From: Globisporangium splendens
Lineage: Eukaryota; Oomycota; Peronosporomycetes; Pythiales; Pythiaceae
Length of the DNA: 64,000 nt
Assembly (NCBI GenBank): GCA_006386115.1
Contig: VFIW01000044.1
Span: forward strand, 1-64,000
Direction of reading: 5' to 3'
A model generated the notes under the pieces. It was not told the origin of the DNA. It saw only the letters and a program-made list of their open reading frames with translations, and searched no databases. Positions 59,167 to 64,000 of this stretch are shown one piece after another. The stretch's first letter is position 1. Each line of letters starts with the position of its first letter. Position numbers and translations under genes: made by a program.

Positions 59167-60859
59167 GTTTCGAGGAAAAATAGCTGGTTCACGTGCCCAC
59201 AGCGGACTGCACATGTGCAAGCTGGTTTTGCATTGTGAAAGATCGAGGATCTCGCATCCTTATTCTATCGCATGTGCTCTTCGTGCGTCCTGAATGTCCT
59301 ATTGAGCAGCAGGCACAATGTTCCGTGAAATCATGTGGCGAACAGTGAAGAGCTACTTAGTGCCCAGCACTGTGAAGCGCTACTTGAGGGCACTTCCTAA
59401 CGGATCCTCTGAACGTCCTTTACATGCACTGAGACAGTGATTGTGTCTTCTGTACCATTTTACAGTCGGACATCGTCCACGACGTCCGTTGGCGCTTGAG
59501 TGATCTTCGTCAATCATCACCCTACCAACTGTGCTCGCAGAAAAGAGGTCATCGCACAACCACGCGAAGGTCTCTAATCATCACAGCAATGATCACGAGG
59601 ACACGCATGAGCTCAACAAATGTATGAGATAGGAAATGAAAAGAAGAAAAATATGCTTTCGGTGGGTGGCGCCAGCACATTTGTCTGTTGTTTGGAGCCC
59701 TTCACAAGCACAGGATCGAACGTTCAAATGTGGGTTGAATTTCACAAACGAGTTGAAAGACGGGGAATTGGCGACGCGATAGGATTGGATCTGACAGTGC
59801 AAGACGAATCCTATTATGGAGAAGATAGGGAGACGAGAGATGCCTTAGAGAGATATAAGAGGTCGAATCAAACGGAGCGATACTCCGTAACAGGGCACCA
59901 TGCCACACATTCAATGTCACTCAAAAATGCATTGAAGCTTCTTTTTCGCACAAATTGACGCAATAGCACCCTACTCACAAAATAGATGGTGCTCACCACT
60001 TTTGCTGAGCCGAAAAGAAGGGACAGATGGCTTCACAACGCCCCTTTTCTGCACGACAAGAATCAGCATGTGGTGCCAAACAGATCGCCATTCAGACTGA
60101 CCCTTCTCTGGTCCAACCACCAAAGGGTCAAATTGTGGACATGGAGGACCAGAGTTCTCAATCGCGGGCAAACAATCCAACTCGAGAGGTTTCGCAGCTA
60201 GTGGCTGTACATTCTGGAATTGCTGGGTATTCATTGCCAGTATAACTCAAGTGATGGGTTAAAACGAAAGTGAGACCAACTGATGCCCCCGTCGAGCATC
60301 ATCTGTTGTTGTAGTGTCCAACTCTGACCTTTGAAGTCTGTTTGTCGAGTCGCGTTGGACAATGCGCGAGCCGACGCTGAAGCACTAGTGTGCGTGTTTC
60401 CCAAGAACCACGTGGAGGATCTGTGAAGAGCGCAAAGGTTCCACGTCAGTGCCCCAACGCAAAGCTACAGGCTGACTCTGGTCGGCACTCTTCACCTCTT
60501 GAAGACGCCTGTCGGTCGAACAAGCGCGTGGTGTCGTCAAAGTGTTTGGCCAGTGGCGTTGAGTCACACGAAACACCGCCTCTGTTCACGCGAGAACTGA
60601 TGGCACCCACAAAGTCTAAAGCGTCACATTGTGGGCACATACTGTACTTGATTCGGATCCGGACAATGCCGACTGCAATGCATCGATCATTCGCACAACT
60701 GTTGCTCGGGATAATCACTGGAATGTGTCCACAACACCTGGTTTCCTGGAATGCCACGTGACTCAACACTGTAGCTCTGCGACTGAAAGTCCACGTTCTT
60801 CATCGCACTTGAACATTGCTGACCCAGCAGCCCTCTCTCGCACACACACAATTCGGAGT
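59167..60859. other. Unique spacer at the centre of the E palindrome
   Basis: About 1.7 kb between the two arms. A plus-strand frame of 112 codons (59620-59958) and several shorter ones show no family features. It holds the divergent upstream regions of E3 and E4 beyond the mirrored Inr elements, so more distal regulatory DNA of the two genes is not shared. Confidence 0.5.
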
Positions 60860-60876
60860 CTCACTTTCCAAATTAC
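60860..60876 (+). promoter_or_regulatory. Inr/FPR start-site element of E4
   Basis: CTCACTTTCCAAATTAC, 52 nt before the ATG, identical to that of E3. Confidence 0.65.
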
Positions 60877-60927
60877 CAGCTCCATCACAACCACTCAGCA
60901 ACCTCACACACGAATACAAACATCAAC

Positions 60928-61752
60928 ATGAAGATCTTCCACGTCCTCGCTCAAGTCGCCATCCTCGCTGCCATCGCCACCACTTCCCTCGCTGCCAGCG
61001 ACGAAGCCTCGGGATCCGGAGTCGCCTCCACCACCTCCGACACCTACACGTACGACGATGCCACGTCTGCGTCCGCAGCCTCGGCTGCATCGGAGGCAAC
61101 GTCCGCCAGTAGCTACGGTGACGACGACGCAACCACCACTGCCACCTCGGAAACCTCGGATGCGTCCGAGACCACCTCTGCCACCGACGACACCACCACT
61201 ACGTCGGACGCATCGGAGGCCACCGCCACGACTGACGAAGACACCACGACTGACGAAGACACCACCACCGCGGAAACGGACGCCCCAGAAGCCTCGGGAA
61301 GCGATGCCAAGCAGCCTCCAACGTTCTCCGGTTCCTTCGACGGAAGCCGTGGCCATTTCGGACGTCGACCACACGGCTCGTTCGATGGCTCGCGAGGATC
61401 CCACCCACACGTTGGCAAGGGCGGCAAGGGACCACGTCACGGTTCTGGATCCCGCGGCAGCTTCCCTGCTGTTGGCTCGAAGGGCCGCAAGGGTGCCGCC
61501 AACGGCTCGCAAGCCAACGACCGCAACCGTGAGGCCGACGACGGATCCACGCAGGGCAGCCGCCCTCGTCCATCGGGATCCCACGGCGGCAAGTCCCGTC
61601 ACGCTGGTTCCAAGGGACGCTTCCCAGGCGTGGGTTCTCGCAGCGGCTCGTTCGCCTCGGCTGGCAGCCGTGGTGGTCGCCATGGCGGTCGTAGCGGCAA
61701 GAAGGCTGGCTCGGGAAGCTCGCAGCTTCGTGGCTCCGACGACGGCAACTAA
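60928..61752 (+). CDS. E4: secreted Ser/Thr-rich and Gly/Ser-rich protein
   Basis: Single exon, 274 residues; the mirror copy of E3. It has the same signal peptide (MKIFHVLAQVAILAAIATTS), long Ser/Thr/Asp spacer, FSGSFDGSRGHFG unit and basic end SGSSQLRGSDDGN. The only protein difference I see from E3 is one extra DEDTTT unit in the spacer (TTDEDTTTDEDTTTAETD against TTDEDTTTAETD), an 18-bp tandem gain near 61237-61272. The rest is identical as far as I can read. The product is expected to be exported. Function unknown. Confidence 0.82.
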   Translation: MKIFHVLAQVAILAAIATTSLAASDEASGSGVASTTSDTYTYDDATSASAASAASEATSASSYGDDDATTTATSETSDASETTSATDDTTTTSDASEATATTDEDTTTDEDTTTAETDAPEASGSDAKQPPTFSGSFDGSRGHFGRRPHGSFDGSRGSHPHVGKGGKGPRHGSGSRGSFPAVGSKGRKGAANGSQANDRNREADDGSTQGSRPRPSGSHGGKSRHAGSKGRFPGVGSRSGSFASAGSRGGRHGGRSGKKAGSGSSQLRGSDDGN

Positions 61753-62329
61753 GCCAGACGACAAACAAGTGTTTTCCTGGTTGGTGCATGCGTGTGAATC
61801 CCTAGACTACGCGGTAGCGCCGCCACTGTTTCCAATGTTCCATCCGTGTCTTAGTGTCTAAACTCTGTAATGAATGAATTTCGATTTTGTAAACTCATCT
61901 GATGTCTTTCTGGGCTTGTACGTGCTGGCGGAACCCGGTCGCTTACAAATCTCAGCACAAACGCGCACTACTCCACGCACTTCATATAGTCGATTAATAT
62001 CCCAGGATAGTTGATACGAAGATCGCCATCTCAGAGGTTCAAGATGAACTCATGTGAGTAGAAATGCGTATTGTGTGGATGCCAATGCCTCCCTTTTGAA
62101 CGATTTTCTCGATGCTCTGCCGTGATATTAGGCTTATGTGTCGAACCAGACGAGTGGAAACAGCGACAGAGTTGGTAAGTGGACTCAGACGCGGATACAA
62201 ACTCCGAGATCACAACACGAATTGGGATTATATACTATATATTTCGTGCGCTTCAACTCGCACAGAACGCCACATACAACTACTGATCAACTTTACAACA
62301 CATTACACCGCCTACCATTACAGTTGCCT

Positions 62330-62968
62330 TTAGTTGCCAGACACCGAGCCACGAAGTTGCGAGCCTGATCCAGCGGGCTTCTTGCCGCGGTGGCGCGAAG
62401 GGTCTCGGCTGCCAGCAGCCGCGAACGAGCCACCACGAGAACCGCCGGCGTGCGGAAAGTGGCCGCCCTTGGAGCCACCGCCGTGTGCCTTGGACCCGGA
62501 AGGACGCATGTGACTGCCTTGGGTCGAGCCAGCAGCTTCACGGAGCTCACCACCGTGCGATCCAGAGCCGATGCGCGGTGCGCGCATGCCCTTCGATGAT
62601 CCGGCGTGACCAAAGTGACCGCGCGATCCGCCGGCAGCAGGGAAGTTGCCGCGGGATCCCGATCCGTGACGGTGGCCTTTCCAGCTGCCGCTAGGTGGAG
62701 CGCCACGGGACCCATCAAACGATCCAGGAGGTGGACCTCGGGAACCGTCTAAGGCAGGCGGAGCGTTGCCACTTCCCGCTGCCAGAGGAGCGTTCGTCGA
62801 GCTGACCGTCGCGGCGTCGTACGTGCTGCTGGTGTCGGTGAAGGAGTACGAGGTCGTATCGGCGGCTGCGGATCCGGCAGACGAACCCGAGTCGCTGGCA
62901 GCAGCGAAGGACGATGTGGCCAGGACAGCGATGGCGACGACTTGAACGAGGATGTGTGCGATCTTCAT
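62330..62968 (-). CDS. E5: secreted Gly/Ser-rich repeat protein
   Basis: Single exon, 212 residues; the mirror copy of E2 with the same signal peptide (MKIAHILVQVVAIAVLATSS), Ser/Thr spacer and Gly/Ser/Arg/His body. It ends GSGSQLRGSVSGN. Four residue differences from E2 were seen, all in the C-terminal third. It is convergent with E4, as E2 is with E3. No Cys in the mature part, basic, no membrane anchor. Function unknown; the composition fits a secreted matrix or wall protein. Confidence 0.82.
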   Translation of the reverse strand: MKIAHILVQVVAIAVLATSSFAAASDSGSSAGSAAADTTSYSFTDTSSTYDAATVSSTNAPLAAGSGNAPPALDGSRGPPPGSFDGSRGAPPSGSWKGHRHGSGSRGNFPAAGGSRGHFGHAGSSKGMRAPRIGSGSHGGELREAAGSTQGSHMRPSGSKAHGGGSKGGHFPHAGGSRGGSFAAAGSRDPSRHRGKKPAGSGSQLRGSVSGN

Positions 62969-63037
62969 GATTGGATCGGCAGAGCAAGGGGAAAGAAAGA
63001 GTGCTTCCTGTGGCTGAGGTGGTTTGCACCGAACGAA

Positions 63038-63055
63038 GTAAATTGGAGAATGAGC
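63038..63055 (-). promoter_or_regulatory. Inr/FPR start-site element of E5
   Basis: GCTCATTCTCCAATTTAC on the minus strand, 70 nt before the ATG; identical to that of E2. Confidence 0.75.
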
Positions 63056-64000
63056 GAGGAAGTGAGTGTCGATGCAATTGGCGGATTTCGAACGTGAAGT
63101 CTTAGCTCAAAGTACCCGTCTGTGGTGATTCGATGGCGGCGAATGGCACAGACGGCAACTACTTGGTCTACTGTGGTGTCGACAGAGCCACAGCGCATTT
63201 TCGTGTGCATCGCTTTCGAGTCGGATCCCAGTGCCAAGAGGGTCGGATCATAATGGATCGTGCACGAAGGCTCTCAGATGGTTCTTTATCGATTCCTGGT
63301 GCCAGAGCACGCGTTGAGCTGGTCGCATCGTCAAGTTGTCCAGCTCCATCCTCTTCGTGTATAATAGTTCGTTGAACGCAATCCCCTTTCAAGAGTCGAC
63401 ACCATTAGATCAAAACAGCAGCTTCTCGATCGTGCGCAGTGGCTCCTGGTGAGTTCCTCGAATTGTATCCCAGAGGTTGTTGTAACCAGGCCAGCGGTAT
63501 ATCTGTGGACACGAGTGAGCACTTTCTATCAAAGCACGCGATTATGTGGACACTACTCCAATTCCAAAGTCTCTACTTGTTTAACTTTTTGTATATATTG
63601 TTGAATCAATGGCCATGAAAGCTGTTCAACCGAGAAGAGCCTCAAGCTAGAATGGTGACTTCAATCAGCCGCTTTCGAGTCCAACGTGGGCATCCATCTG
63701 ACGCGTCGCACGCCTGCCTGTTAGGAAACAAGTAGCGAGTAGTCAGCAACGTGTGATGCCAAAAGCGATGATCCGTTGCACCAACAGTATCTGATACCCG
63801 TCGGAGTGGATCAACATGTCCTTCAGGTTCGTAGATTCGGTCACCTGGTATTTCTCCCGACATCATCAACTATATCTCAGCCCAGACATACCACGAAAGA
63901 ACGCGCTGGGAGTCCGTACGTCGATCACTTGTGAATCACCAGACTGTGTACTTGCGCTCTGGTTATACAAAATCAAAAGAGTCCATCTCGAATCGACCCT

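Larger units (their letters stand above)
60860..64000 (-). repeat. Right arm of the E-gene palindrome, running off the window
   Basis: Mirror image of 56037-59166. The last bases of the window (GAGTCCATCTCGAATCGACCCT region) still match the left arm near 56037, so the outer boundary lies beyond the window. Confidence 0.88.

Noticed and set aside
59620..59958. 112-codon frame in the centre of the E palindrome
   Set aside because: No signal peptide, no family features and no paralogue in the window.
55259..62968. RxLR or Crinkler effector identity for the E proteins
   Set aside because: There is a signal peptide, but no RxLR-dEER or LFLAK motif within the first 60 residues; the QLRGS near the C-terminus is not in the effector position.
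1..64000. CRISPR arrays, bacterial operons, tRNA and rRNA genes
   Set aside because: I saw no regularly spaced repeats, no ribosome-binding-site pattern and no cloverleaf or rRNA-like stretch. The sequence is eukaryotic with spliceosomal introns. A tRNA scan was not possible by eye, so a missed tRNA cannot be excluded.

Overview
This window looks like nuclear DNA from an oomycete, probably of the Phytophthora/Pythium type. Genes are compact, with short introns (about 70-230 nt, mostly 75-100) and GT-AG borders. Several genes are preceded by the oomycete start-site element (an Inr of type TCATTYY or TCACTTT, followed by a CAWTTT-like flank). Typical families are present: stand-alone helicase-associated-domain proteins, FYVE zinc fingers, expanded BCS1-like AAA ATPases, Crypton-like recombinases and an axonemal-type thioredoxin. 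The species cannot be named from the sequence.

Layout. 1-9 kb holds single-copy genes: a 5'-truncated LRR protein, phosphoacetylglucosamine mutase, an OST3/OST6-like oligosaccharyltransferase subunit, a PHOSPHO-type phosphatase and a helicase-associated-domain protein. 9.2-15.6 kb carries three BCS1-like AAA ATPase paralogues (here A-, B-, C+). 16.2-20.1 kb is a divergent pair of zinc-ribbon/FYVE/SYLF proteins. An ACR3-type arsenite efflux carrier follows. 21.9-37 kb is an array of one oomycete family (basic-zipper-like N-terminus plus START-like C-terminus, resembling proteins often labelled 'M96 mating-specific'): four intact genes (M1, M2, M3, M5), two pseudogenes (M4, M6) and one gutted remnant containing MULE and PIF/Harbinger relics. 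37.1-41.4 kb returns to AAA ATPases: gene D, a fragment of B and a frameshifted copy of A, the last two being an inverted copy of the A-B block. 41.4-45.9 kb has no gene I can support. 45.9-52.3 kb has a PX-domain protein, a four-exon thioredoxin, a RanBP2-type zinc-finger gene with 8-nt and 14-nt microexons, and a long PPR-like mitochondrial protein. 52.6-55 kb holds a decayed Crypton-like tyrosine recombinase and an internally deleted subtilisin. 55.2-64 kb holds five secreted Gly/Ser/Arg-rich proteins (E1-E5), four of them in a palindrome with arms of at least 3.1 kb that runs off the window end.

The main theme is repeated inverted duplication: A-B versus B-A' (centre near 25.3 kb), M1 versus M2 (near 24.5 kb), the FYVE-SYLF pair (near 18.15 kb) and E2-E3 versus E4-E5 (near 60.02 kb). 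The most unusual single observations are the microexon-built zinc finger, the histone-H3-tail-like N-terminus of AAA gene D, and the near-identical M1/M2 arms that end exactly at the start codon and inside the last exon. Gene models were spliced by eye from GT-AG borders, reading frame and paralogue alignment; none has transcript support here.
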